In this document: positions 6,308-21,500 of the stretch, piece by piece
Layout of the letters: every line of letters begins with the position of its first letter
How positions within the stretch are numbered: position 1 is the stretch's first letter
Assembly (NCBI RefSeq): GCF_016082275.1
Contig: NZ_MOWM01000072.1
Location: 1 to 34,062 of the forward strand
DNA length: 34,062 bases
Direction of reading: 5' to 3'
From: Variovorax sp. E3
GTDB taxonomy: Bacteria > Pseudomonadota > Gammaproteobacteria > Burkholderiales > Burkholderiaceae_C
Made by a program: the position numbers and the translations under genes
The notes under the pieces: generated by a model
The model's database searches: none
The model's input: only the letters and a program-made list of their open reading frames with translations
Told to the model about the DNA's origin: nothing

Positions 6308-8203
6308 GTGCCTCTGAACCATTCACTCCAGGGCGAGCGAGACGCCTATCTTTTTCGTGAAGGAACCCACGCACGGCTGTACGACCTGCTGGGTTGCCAC
6401 CCGCAGCCGCAAGGCGGCGCCAGCTTCGCGGTGTGGGCGCCCAACGCGGCCTCGGTCTCGGTGGTGGGCGACTGGAACTACTGGTCGGGCGAGGCCGACC
6501 CGCTCCAGCCCAGCCCCGACCACACCGGCATCTGGCAGGGCCATGTGCCCAACGCGGTGATCGGGCAGGCCTACAAATACCGCATCCGTTCGCACCAAGG
6601 CGGCTACACCGTCGACAAGGCCGACCCCGTGGCCTTCAGCGCCGAGCACCCGCCGGCCACCGGCTCGCGCATCTGCGAACTGGCCTACGACTGGGGCGAC
6701 GACGAATGGATGGCGACGCGCGGCATGCGCAATTCGCTCGAGGCGCCGATGTCGGTGTACGAAGTGCACCTGGGCTCGTGGCGCCGGCATGACGGGCAGT
6801 TCCTGGGCTACCGCGAGATCGCGCACGAGCTGGCCGCGTACGTGGTGAAGATGGGCTTCACGCACATCGAGCTGATGCCCGTGACCGAGCACCCGTTCTA
6901 CGGCTCGTGGGGCTACCAGACCACCGGCTACTTCGCGCCCACCGCGCGCTACGGCTCGCCGCAGGACTTCATGTACCTGGTCGACCACCTGCACCAGCAG
7001 GGCATCGGCGTGCTGCTGGACTGGGTGCCTTCGCACTTTCCGACCGACGAGCACGGGCTGGCGTTCTTCGACGGCACGCACCTGTACGAGCATGCCGACC
7101 CGCGCCAGGGCTTTCACCCCGAGTGGAACTCCAGCATCTTCAACTACGGGCGGCCCGAGGTGCGCAGCTTCCTGGTGTCTTCGGGCCTGTTCTGGCTCGA
7201 CCTGTACCACCTGGACGGGCTGCGCGTGGATGCCGTGGCGTCGATGCTCTACCTGGACTACGCGCGCAATCACGGCGAGTGGGTGCCCAACCGCCACGGC
7301 GGGCGCGAGAACCTCGAGGCCATCGACTTCCTGCAGACACTCAACCGCGCCGTGTACCGCGAGTTCCCCGACACGCTCACCGTGGCCGAGGAGTCGACCG
7401 CGTGGCCGCGCGTGTCGCGCCCCACCGACATGGACGGCCTGGGCTTCGGCGAGAAATGGAACATGGGCTGGATGCACGACACGCTGGCCTACATGAAGGA
7501 AGACCCGGTCCATCGCAAGTACCACCACCACAAGCTGACCTTCTCGCTGGTGTATGCCTTTCACGAGAACTTCGTGTTGCCGCTGTCGCACGACGAGGTG
7601 GTGCACGGCAAGGGCTCGCTCATCAACAAGATGCCCGGCGACAGCTGGCAGCAGTTTGCCAACCTGCGCGCGCTGTTCGGCTTCATGTGGGCGCACCCGG
7701 GCAAGAAGCTGCTCTTCATGGGCGGCGAGTTCGGCCAGCGCCGCGAGTGGACGCACGACGGCGAGCTCGAATGGTGGGTCACGCAGCAGCAGGGCCATGG
7801 CGGCCTGCAGCGGCTGGTGGCGCAGCTGAACCGCGTGTACCGCGAGGCGCCCGCGCTGCACCAGCTCGACTTCTCGGCGGCCGGCTTCGAATGGCTCGCG
7901 GCCGACGACGCCGAGCGCAGCGTGTTCGCCTTCTTGCGCAAGGCGGCCGACGGCAGCCCGCCGCTGCTGGTGGTGAGCAACATGACGCCGGTGCCGCGCA
8001 CCAACTACCTGCTGGGCGTTCCCCTCGGCGGCCTCTGGCGCGAAGTCGTCAACACCGACGCGGCCGAGTTCGGCGGCGCCGGCTGGGGAAACCTCGGCGG
8101 CGTGGAGGCCGCCCCCGTGCGTTCGCACGGCCGCATGCAGTCGGTGTGCCTGACGCTGCCACCGCTGTCGACATTGATCCTGGAGCAACGGCCGTCACCA
8201 TGA
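6308..8203 (+). CDS. glgB: 1,4-alpha-glucan branching enzyme
   Basis: GlgB cuts alpha-1,4-glucan and re-attaches the piece as an alpha-1,6 branch. This 631-residue copy has an N-terminal CBM48-type domain (FAVWAPNAASVSVVGDWNYW), then a GH13 barrel. The nucleophile is D308 (LDGLRVDAVASM), the acid/base E361 (TVAEESTAW), and the stabilising Asp D429 (LPLSHDEVVHGKGSL). All three sit exactly 97 positions earlier than in the 728-residue E. coli enzyme (D405, E458, D526), so this is the short form lacking the extra N-terminal module. The start is GTG with AAGGAA seven to eleven bases upstream. Its TGA overlaps the glgE ATG (ATGA, 8200-8203), suggesting translational coupling. First gene of the glucan/trehalose cluster. 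Confidence 0.96.
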   Translation: MPLNHSLQGERDAYLFREGTHARLYDLLGCHPQPQGGASFAVWAPNAASVSVVGDWNYWSGEADPLQPSPDHTGIWQGHVPNAVIGQAYKYRIRSHQGGYTVDKADPVAFSAEHPPATGSRICELAYDWGDDEWMATRGMRNSLEAPMSVYEVHLGSWRRHDGQFLGYREIAHELAAYVVKMGFTHIELMPVTEHPFYGSWGYQTTGYFAPTARYGSPQDFMYLVDHLHQQGIGVLLDWVPSHFPTDEHGLAFFDGTHLYEHADPRQGFHPEWNSSIFNYGRPEVRSFLVSSGLFWLDLYHLDGLRVDAVASMLYLDYARNHGEWVPNRHGGRENLEAIDFLQTLNRAVYREFPDTLTVAEESTAWPRVSRPTDMDGLGFGEKWNMGWMHDTLAYMKEDPVHRKYHHHKLTFSLVYAFHENFVLPLSHDEVVHGKGSLINKMPGDSWQQFANLRALFGFMWAHPGKKLLFMGGEFGQRREWTHDGELEWWVTQQQGHGGLQRLVAQLNRVYREAPALHQLDFSAAGFEWLAADDAERSVFAFLRKAADGSPPLLVVSNMTPVPRTNYLLGVPLGGLWREVVNTDAAEFGGAGWGNLGGVEAAPVRSHGRMQSVCLTLPPLSTLILEQRPSP

Positions 8204-10254
8204 AGAACATCTTCGCGCCCCGCCACGCCACTGCCGCCGTGGCACCCGACATCGACAACCCCCATGGCAATGCGCGCGCCGTCATCGACGCCGTGCTGCC
8301 CGCCGTGGACAACGGCCGCTTCGCCGTGAAGTGCGTGGCCGGGGAGCGCGTGCGCATCCGCGCGCATTGCTTCACCGACGGCCACGACGTGCTGCGCGTG
8401 CAGCTGTGCTGGCGCGCGCTCGAGCAGGCCGAGTTCCGCGAAGTGCCGATGAAGCCGCTGGGCAACGACGTGTGGGAGGCCGCGTTCTCGCCGCCCGCGC
8501 TCGGGCGCTACGTGTACACCGCCGTGGCCTGGGTCGACCCCTTCGAGTCGTGGCGCAGCGAAATGGCGCGCCGCGTCGACCCCGACGACGTGCGCATCGC
8601 CTCGGAGGTCGGTGCGCTCGAAGTGGCCGCCGCCGCCGGGCGCGCCGAGGGCGCCGACCGCATCGCGCTGCAGCACTGGGCCACCGAGCTGGAAGCCGTG
8701 GCGACCGCGCCCGGCACCGACGCCGTGTCGCTCAAGGCGCTGGCGCTCGACGACGAACTGGCCGACCTCGCGCGCCGCTACCCCGACCGGCGCCACGCCG
8801 TGCGCCACCCGGTCGAGCTGCCGCTGGTGGCCGACCGCGAGCGCGCGCGCTTCAGCACCTGGTACGAGCTGTTCCCGCGCTCGGCCGGCCAGGAGCCCGG
8901 CGTGCACGGCACCTTCAAGGACGTGGAGGCGCGCCTGCCGGCCATCGCTGAAATGGGCTTCGACGTGCTGTACTTTCCGCCGATCCACCCCGTCGGCCGC
9001 GTGCAGCGCAAGGGGCCCAACAACAAGCTCGTGAGCGGTCCCGAAGACGTGGGCAGCCCCTGGGCCATCGGCGCGGCCGAGGGCGGGCACAAGGACATCC
9101 TGCCCGCGCTCGGCACGGCCGAGGACTTTCGGCGCCTGCTGGCGCGCGCGGCCGACCACGGGCTCGAAATTGCGCTGGACATCGCCTTCCAGTGCGCGCC
9201 CGACCACCCCTACGTGAAGGCGCATCCCGACTGGTTCCGCTGGCGCCCCGACGGCACCGTGCAGTACGCCGAGAACCCGCCCAAGAAGTACCAGGACATC
9301 TACCCCTTCAACTTCGAGAGCGACGACTGGCGCGCGTTGTGGGCCGAGCTCAAGAGCGTGTTCGACCACTGGGTGGGCGAGGGCGTGCGCATCTTCCGCG
9401 TCGACAACCCGCACACCAAGGCCTTCCCGTTCTGGGAGTGGGTGATCGGCGAGGTCAAGCGCGAGCACCCCGACGTGATCTTTCTCGCCGAGGCCTTCAC
9501 GCGGCCCAAGGTGATGCACCGGCTGGCCAAGCTGGGCTTCTCGCAGAGCTACACCTACTTCACCTGGCGCAACACCAAGGAAGAGCTGGTGGCGTATTTC
9601 ACCGAGCTGTCGAGTGCGCCGGGCATCGACTACTTCCGCCCCAACGTGTGGCCCAACACGCCCGACATCCTGCACGAGCAGCTGCAAGGCGGCGACGCCG
9701 CCACCTACATGGCGCGGCTGGTGCTGGCGGCCACGCTGTCGGCCAGCTACGGCATCTACGGCCCCGCCTACGAGCTGCGCCAGCACCTGCCGCGCGAGCA
9801 GGGCAGCGAGGAATACCTGGACTCCGAGAAGTACCAGCTGCGCCACTGGAACCACGACGACCCCGACAGCCTCGCGCCCTTCATCGCGCGCGTGAACCGC
9901 ATCCGCCGCGAGAACCCGGCGCTGCACGCGGACCGGGGCCTGCGCTTTCTGCACATCGACAACCCGCAACTGCTGGCCTATGCCAAGGCCTCGGCCGACG
10001 GCGCCAACGTGGTGGTGACGGTGGTCAACCTCGATCCGCACAACGCGCAGTGGGGCTGGCTGGGGCTGGAGCCCGCGAGCGTGGGCGTCGCGCCCGCGCA
10101 GGCCTTCCAGATGCACGACCTGCTCAGCGGCCAGCGCTTCACCTGGCAGGGCGACTGGCACTACGTGCGGCTCGACCCGCACAGCTGCCCCGCGCACGTC
10201 TTCGTCGTTCGTCGGCGCCATGGCGACGAGCGCGACTTCGATTACTTTCTTTGA
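8200..10254 (+). CDS. glgE: Alpha-1,4-glucan:maltose-1-phosphate maltosyltransferase
   Basis: GlgE adds maltosyl units from maltose-1-phosphate to the non-reducing end of alpha-1,4-glucan, the polymerising step of the GlgE pathway. The 684-residue protein shows FSTWYELFPRSAG, MGFDVLYFPPIHPVG, and NPPKKYQDIYPFNFES, followed by the nucleophile D402 (IFRVDNPHTKAFPFW) and acid E431 (FLAEAFTRPKVM). Both catalytic residues are offset by the same eight positions from the Streptomyces coelicolor enzyme (D394, E423), which supports the assignment over a generic amylase. The first ~30 residues are poorly conserved. The ATG overlaps the glgB stop by 4 bp, and the next gene starts 12 bp downstream. Confidence 0.96.
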   Translation: MKNIFAPRHATAAVAPDIDNPHGNARAVIDAVLPAVDNGRFAVKCVAGERVRIRAHCFTDGHDVLRVQLCWRALEQAEFREVPMKPLGNDVWEAAFSPPALGRYVYTAVAWVDPFESWRSEMARRVDPDDVRIASEVGALEVAAAAGRAEGADRIALQHWATELEAVATAPGTDAVSLKALALDDELADLARRYPDRRHAVRHPVELPLVADRERARFSTWYELFPRSAGQEPGVHGTFKDVEARLPAIAEMGFDVLYFPPIHPVGRVQRKGPNNKLVSGPEDVGSPWAIGAAEGGHKDILPALGTAEDFRRLLARAADHGLEIALDIAFQCAPDHPYVKAHPDWFRWRPDGTVQYAENPPKKYQDIYPFNFESDDWRALWAELKSVFDHWVGEGVRIFRVDNPHTKAFPFWEWVIGEVKREHPDVIFLAEAFTRPKVMHRLAKLGFSQSYTYFTWRNTKEELVAYFTELSSAPGIDYFRPNVWPNTPDILHEQLQGGDAATYMARLVLAATLSASYGIYGPAYELRQHLPREQGSEEYLDSEKYQLRHWNHDDPDSLAPFIARVNRIRRENPALHADRGLRFLHIDNPQLLAYAKASADGANVVVTVVNLDPHNAQWGWLGLEPASVGVAPAQAFQMHDLLSGQRFTWQGDWHYVRLDPHSCPAHVFVVRRRHGDERDFDYFL

Positions 10255-10266
10255 GGTCGCTCGCCC

Positions 10267-13610
<3,344 letters not shown>

Positions 13611-13643
13611 GGCCACGGCCCTCCATCACTCGGGGAAATACAC

Positions 13644-14429
13644 ATGGAAAACTTCGGCATTCACCTGGAGCCGCTGCGCGCCATCCTCTACCAGGTGGGA
13701 GCGTTCATTCCGCGCCTGCTGGTGGCGCTGGTGGTGGTGTTCGTGGGCTGGCTCGTCGCCAAGGCGGCGCGCTTTGCCGTGACCAAGGCCTTGCGCGCCA
13801 TCAACTTCAACGTGCTGACCGAACGCGCGGGGCTCGACAACTTCCTGCGCCAGGGCGGGTTGGCGGGCGACACCAGCAGCCTGTTCGGCATCCTGGCGTA
13901 CTGGCTGGTGATATTGGCGTCGCTGCTCATCGCCTTCAACGGCATGGGGCTGAGCTACATCGCCGACCTGCTGGGGCGCATCGTCTGGTTCGTGCCCAAC
14001 GTGTTCGTCGCGCTGCTGGTGCTGGCCTTCGGCTCGTACTTCGCCAAGTTCGTGGGCGACGCGGTGGGCAGCTACTTCCGGGGCGTGAAGATGCAGGACG
14101 CCACGCTGTTCGCCAAGGTGGCGCAGTACGCGGTGATGGCCTTCGTGATCCTGATCGCGCTCGACCAGATCAGGGTGGGCGGCGACATCGTGCGCGAGAG
14201 CTTCCTGGTGATCCTGGCGGGCGTGGTTTTTGCGTTGGCCCTGGCATTCGGGTTGGCCGGCAAGGACTGGGCGAAGGCGCAGATCGAGCGCTGGTGGCCT
14301 AGACAGCAGCAGATCAGGCCTCCACCGCCACCCGCGCCACCCGCCACCGCCGTGAAGGAGCCCGGCGTGACCCCCTACGGCAGCCCGGCCGCCAGCCCGC
14401 CGCGCTTCGACGACCGGCCGCCGCGCTGA
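13644..14429 (+). CDS. Mechanosensitive-channel-related conserved TM-helix protein
   Basis: This 261-residue inner-membrane protein has four to five hydrophobic helices: residues ~15-45, 80-105, 110-140, 165-180 and 190-205. It resembles proteins built from conserved TM-helix repeats found beside MscS channels (VGAFIPRLLVALVVVFVGWLVAKAARFAVTKAL and WFVPNVFVALLVLAFGSYFAKFVGDAV). There is no recognisable MscS beta-domain. The C-terminal ~45 residues are a Pro-rich, disordered-looking tail (RPPPPPAPPATA). It lies between treS/mak and glgX, 33 bp after one and 50 bp before the other, so it is probably co-transcribed. An osmotic-response role fits that position but is inference. Confidence 0.8.
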   Translation: MENFGIHLEPLRAILYQVGAFIPRLLVALVVVFVGWLVAKAARFAVTKALRAINFNVLTERAGLDNFLRQGGLAGDTSSLFGILAYWLVILASLLIAFNGMGLSYIADLLGRIVWFVPNVFVALLVLAFGSYFAKFVGDAVGSYFRGVKMQDATLFAKVAQYAVMAFVILIALDQIRVGGDIVRESFLVILAGVVFALALAFGLAGKDWAKAQIERWWPRQQQIRPPPPPAPPATAVKEPGVTPYGSPAASPPRFDDRPPR

Positions 14430-14479
14430 TTCTTGCCCTCCGATTTTTCGCCTTCTTTTTGCAGCCGCCACGGACCTGA

Positions 14480-16638
<2,159 letters not shown>

Positions 16639-16642
<4 letters not shown>

Positions 16643-18504
16643 AGCGCGCGCACCGCATGCCCTTCGGCGCCACGGTGGGCGAGGACGGCGTGGCCTTCGC
16701 GCTGTGGGCGCCTTCGGCCGGCGACGTGCGGCTGGAGCACCGCCCGGTTGGCGGCGAGAACACGACGCACCCGATGGCCCGCGACGCGCAGGGCTGGCAC
16801 ACGCTGACTTTGGCCGAGGCGGGGCACGGCGACGGCTACCGCTTTCACCTGCCCGGCGGTGCGGCCGTGCCCGACCCGGCCTCGCGCTTCAACCCGGAGG
16901 ACGTGCACGGGCCCAGCGTGGTGATCGATGCGCGCCACTTTCAATGGCACGACGAGGCGTGGCGCGGCCGGCCGTGGGAAGAGGCCGTGGTGTACGAGCT
17001 GCACATCGGCGCATTCACCGCCGAAGGCACCTTCAACGCCGCGCGAGAGCGGCTCGGCGACCTGGCCGAGCTGGGCGTGACGGCCATCGAGCTGATGCCG
17101 CTCGCCGACTTTCCGGGGCGCCGCAACTGGGGCTACGACGGCGTGCTGCAGTTCGCGCCCGATGCCTCCTACGGCACGCCCGACGAGCTGAAGGCGCTGG
17201 TCGACGCGGCGCACGGGTTGGGCCTGATGGTGCTGCTCGACGTGGTCTACAACCACTTCGGGCCCGAAGGCAACTACCTGCACGCCTACTGCCCCGAGTT
17301 CTTCAATGCGGCGCATCGCACGCCGTGGGGCTCGGCCATCAACTTCGACGGCGAGGGCGCGCGCACGGTGCGCGACTTCTTCATTCACAACGCGCTGTAC
17401 TGGGTCGAGGAGTACCGCTTCGACGGCCTGCGCATGGACGCGATCCACGCCATTCGCGACGACTCGCACCCGCACATCGTGCAGGAGATCCGCGAGGCGC
17501 TGCAGGCCGGACCGGGCCGCGAGCGGCACATTCACCTGGTGCTGGAGAACGACGCCAACCAGGCCTCGATGCTCGCGCGCGACGGGCACGGCGTGCCGGT
17601 GGCAGGCACCGCGCAATGGAACGACGACCTGCACCACGCGGTACACGTGCTGGCCACCGGCGAGCGCGACGGCTACTACGCCGACTATGCGGACGACCCC
17701 GTGTGCCGCTTTGCGTGCGCGCTGGCCGAGGGCTTCATCTACCAGGGGCAGCCCTCGGCCTTTCGCAACGGCGAGCGGCGCGGCGAGCCGAGCACGCGGC
17801 TGCCGTCGCAAGCCTTCGTGTCTTTCTTGCAGACGCACGACCAGGTCGGCAACCGCGCCTTCGGGGAGCGCCTGCATGCGCTGGGCGACCCGGTGCTGAC
17901 GCGCGCGGCCATGGCCTGCCTGCTGCTGTCGCCGCATGTGCCGATGCTGTTCATGGGCGACGAGTTCGCGGCCTCGACACCGTTCCTGTACTTCTGCGAC
18001 TTCGGGCCCGAGCTGGCCGAGGCCGTGTCGAACGGCCGGCGCGCGGAGTTCGGCGGCTTCGCGGCCTTTGCCGACGAGGCGGCCCGCGCGCGCATTCCCG
18101 ATCCGAACGACGAGGCGACCTTTCTGGCGTCGAAGCTGAACTGGCGCGAGCGCGGTTCGCGCGCGCACTTTGCGCGCTTCAGCGAGGTGCAGCAACTGCT
18201 CGCGCTGCGCCGCCAGTGGATCGTGCCGCACCTGGCCGGCTCCACGGGCGCGGGTGTGTTCAGCTGCGAGAACGACACGCTGCGCGTGCAATGGGACCTG
18301 GGGCCGCCGGAAGAAGGACGCGAAGGCCTCACGGCCATGCGGCTGCACCTGCTGGCGCACTTCGGCGACGCGCCGACCGGGCCCGTCGTGGCATCGCCCG
18401 GCGCGGTGATCCACAGCGGCGGGGTGCGGCTGCTCGAGCCCGGTGCCGTGCAGCTCGAACGCGGCGCGGTGCACGCGACGCTGGAGGACATGCGCGGTGG
18501 ATGA
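16639..18504 (+). CDS. treZ: Malto-oligosyltrehalose trehalohydrolase
   Basis: TreZ cleaves the glycosidic bond next to the terminal trehalose unit of maltooligosyltrehalose and releases free trehalose. The 621-residue protein opens with a CBM48-like domain (VAFALWAPSAGDVRLEH), then a GH13_10 barrel with LPLADFPGRRNWGYDGVL-type substrate loop, nucleophile D267 (FDGLRMDAIHAI), acid E303 (HLVLENDANQ) and third Asp D401 (FLQTHDQVGNRAFG). Length is typical. The frame is intact. It overlaps glgX by 4 bp upstream, and the malQ GTG start lies inside its last codons, so the three genes look translationally coupled. Confidence 0.95.
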
Positions 18505-21500
18505 GGCTTTCCGGCGCGACACGGCGGGCGCGCTCGCGGCGCTGTGCGAACACTTCGGCATTGCGACTTCCTACTTCGACGCCTTCGGCACGCGCCGCGA
18601 GGCGAGCGTGCAGAGCCTGCTTGCGCTGCTGGCCGAGTTCGGCGTGGTCATCGACACCGCCGAAGACGCCCGGCGCGCACTCGACGCCGTGCACGCTGCG
18701 CGCTGGGCCGAGGCGCTGCCGCCCGTGCGCGTGGTCGATGCATCGGCCGCGCATTGGGCGGTGCCGCTGCGGCTGCCGCTGGCCATGCGCACGCTGCGCT
18801 GGCAACTGACCGACGAAGCCGGGCGCACGCAGCACGGCGAGGCCGATGCGGCCGCGTTGCACGAGACCGCGCGCACCGAGCGCGACGGCATCTGGCTCTG
18901 CGAACGCGAACTGCCCATGACGATGGCGCTCGACGCGGGTTACCACCATCTGCGCATCGACGGGCTGCCCGGCCAGACGCTGGTGCTGGCCTCGCCGGGC
19001 AGTTGCTACCGCCCGCCGGCCGTGCGCGATGGCGGGCGCGTCTGGGGGCCGGCCGTGCAGCTCTACAGCCTGCGTTCGCCGCGCAACTGGGGCATCGGCG
19101 ACTTCGGCGATCTCGCGGAGCTGGTGACCCGCATGGCCGCGCAGGGGGCCGACATCGTCGGCGTGAACCCGCTGCATGCGCTGTTCGCGGCGAACCCGGC
19201 GCATGCGAGCCCGTACAGCCCGTCGTCGCGGCGGCAGCTCAATGTGCTGTGCATCGATGTCGAGGCGGTCGACGATTTCGCGGCGTGCGAAGCGGCGCGC
19301 AGGCTCGTTCATGCGCCGACCTTCCAGGCGCGGCTCGCGGCGCTGCGGGCCGAGCCGCTGGTGGACTACGCCGGCGTGGCCTCGGCCAAGTTCGAAGTGC
19401 TGGCGCTGCTGTTCGCCCATTTTCGGGAACGCCATTTGCCGGAAGACGGCAAGCCCGACGAAGAGGGGTTGGCCTTTCTGTCCTTCGTCGCCGAGCGCGG
19501 CGAGGGCTTGCGGCAGCACGCGCTGTTCGAGACGCTGCATGCGCACTTCCTCGCGACCGACGCGGCGATGTGGGGCTGGCCCGTGTGGCCCGCTGCCTAC
19601 CGCGACCCCGATTCGGCCGAGGTCATGGCCTTTGCCGTGCAGCATGCGCAGCGGCTGCAGTTTCATCAGTACCTGCAATGGCAGGCCGCGCGGCAACTGG
19701 CACGGGCGGGAGAGCGCTGTGCCGCGCTCGGCATGGGCGTGGGCCTGTATGTGGACCTGGCGGTATCGGTCGATCGTGCGGGCTCCGACGCGTGGACCGC
19801 GCAGCCGGTGTTCGCGGCCGGCGCGAGCATCGGCGCGCCGCCCGATGAGTTCAACCCCGCCGGGCAGAACTGGGGCCTGCCGCCGCTGCGGCCCGACCGC
19901 TTGCGCGCCGACGGCCATCGCTTCTTCATCCAGACGCTGCGCGCGGGCATGCAGGGCGCGGGCGCCTTGCGCATCGACCATGTCATGGGGCTCATGCGGC
20001 TGTTCTGGATACCGCCGGGCCGTGATGCGCACCACGCGCGTATGTGTACTACCCGCTGGACGAACTGCTGGCCATTGTCGCCATCGAGAGCCATCGGCAC
20101 CGCTGCATGGTGGTCGGCGAAGACCTGGGCACGGTGGAAGACGCGGTGCGCGAGGCGCTGGCCAAGGCCGATGTGCTGTCTTACCGGCTGCTCTATTTCG
20201 AGCGCTTGGACAAGCAGCACGGCGGTGGCTTCAAGCCGCCCGCAGCCTACCCGCCGGCCGCGCTGGTTGCGGTCAGCACGCACGACCTGGCGACTTTTGC
20301 GGGCTGGTGGGCCGGCCACGACCTGCGCGTGCGCCTCGAGCTGGGCCTGTTTCCCGATGCGCGCACCTTCGACAAGCAACTGCTCAACCGCGCGCAGGAG
20401 CGCATCGAGCTGATGCTGGCCGCGCAGCAGGCCGACCTGCTGAGCCGCGAGGACATCGCCGCGGCCGCGAGCCTTGCGCTGCCTTCGGCGCGCATCGTGG
20501 AGGCCGTGCACGCCTACCTCGCGGCCGCGCCTTCGGCGCTGATGATGGTGCAGCTCGAAGACGTGGCGGCGTGGTCGAGCAGGCCAACCTGCCCGGCACG
20601 GTGAACGAACAGCCGAACTGGCGGCGCAAGCTGCCGGTGTCGCTGCAGGCGCTGGCCGCCGGCGAACGCATGCAGGGCCTGGCCGCGCGGTTGCGTGCCA
20701 CGCGGCCGGCCAGCCGCGCGCGTTCGGCGCAACAGGACACGCCGCAAAACACGCCCCAAGACCTGCGCGCCCGCGTGCCGCGCGCCACCTACCGCCTGCA
20801 GTTCCACAAGGACTTCGGTTTCGACGACGCGGTGCGCGTGCTGCCGTACCTGGCGCAACTGGGCGTGAGCCACGTCTACTGCTCGCCGATCCAACGCGCC
20901 GCGCGGGCAGCATGCACGGCTACGACGTGGTGGCGCACGACGAGATCAACCCCGAGCTGGGCGGCGAGGAGGGCTTCGCGCGCTTCGTCGCGGCGCTGAA
21001 GGCGCACGGCATGGGCCAGTTGCTCGACATGGTGCCCAACCACATGGGCGTGTTCGGCGCCGACAACGCGTGGTGGATGGACGTGCTGGAAAACGGCCCG
21101 GCCTCGCTGTATGCGCAGCACTTCGACATCGACTGGCAGCCGCTCAACGTCGAGCTCACCGGCAAGGTGCTGCTGCCGGTGCTCGGCGGCCACTATGGCG
21201 AGGTGCTGGCCAGCGGCGAGCTGGTGCTGCGCTTCGAGCCGGAAGAGGGCGCGTTCGCGATCGGCTATTTCAACCACCGCTTTCCGCTGGCGCCCGAGAG
21301 CTACCCCACGGTGCTGGCGCGGGCGCTCGCGCAGCTCGATGCGTCGGGCGACGATGCGGCCCGCCTCGCGAGCATCGCCACGGCCTTCGGGCATTTGCCC
21401 GGGCGACACGCGGTGGCACCCGAGTCGCGTTCAGAGCGCGCGCGCGACAAGGAACTGCACAAGGCCCGCCTCGCACGGCTCGCGCAGCGGCACCCTTCGG

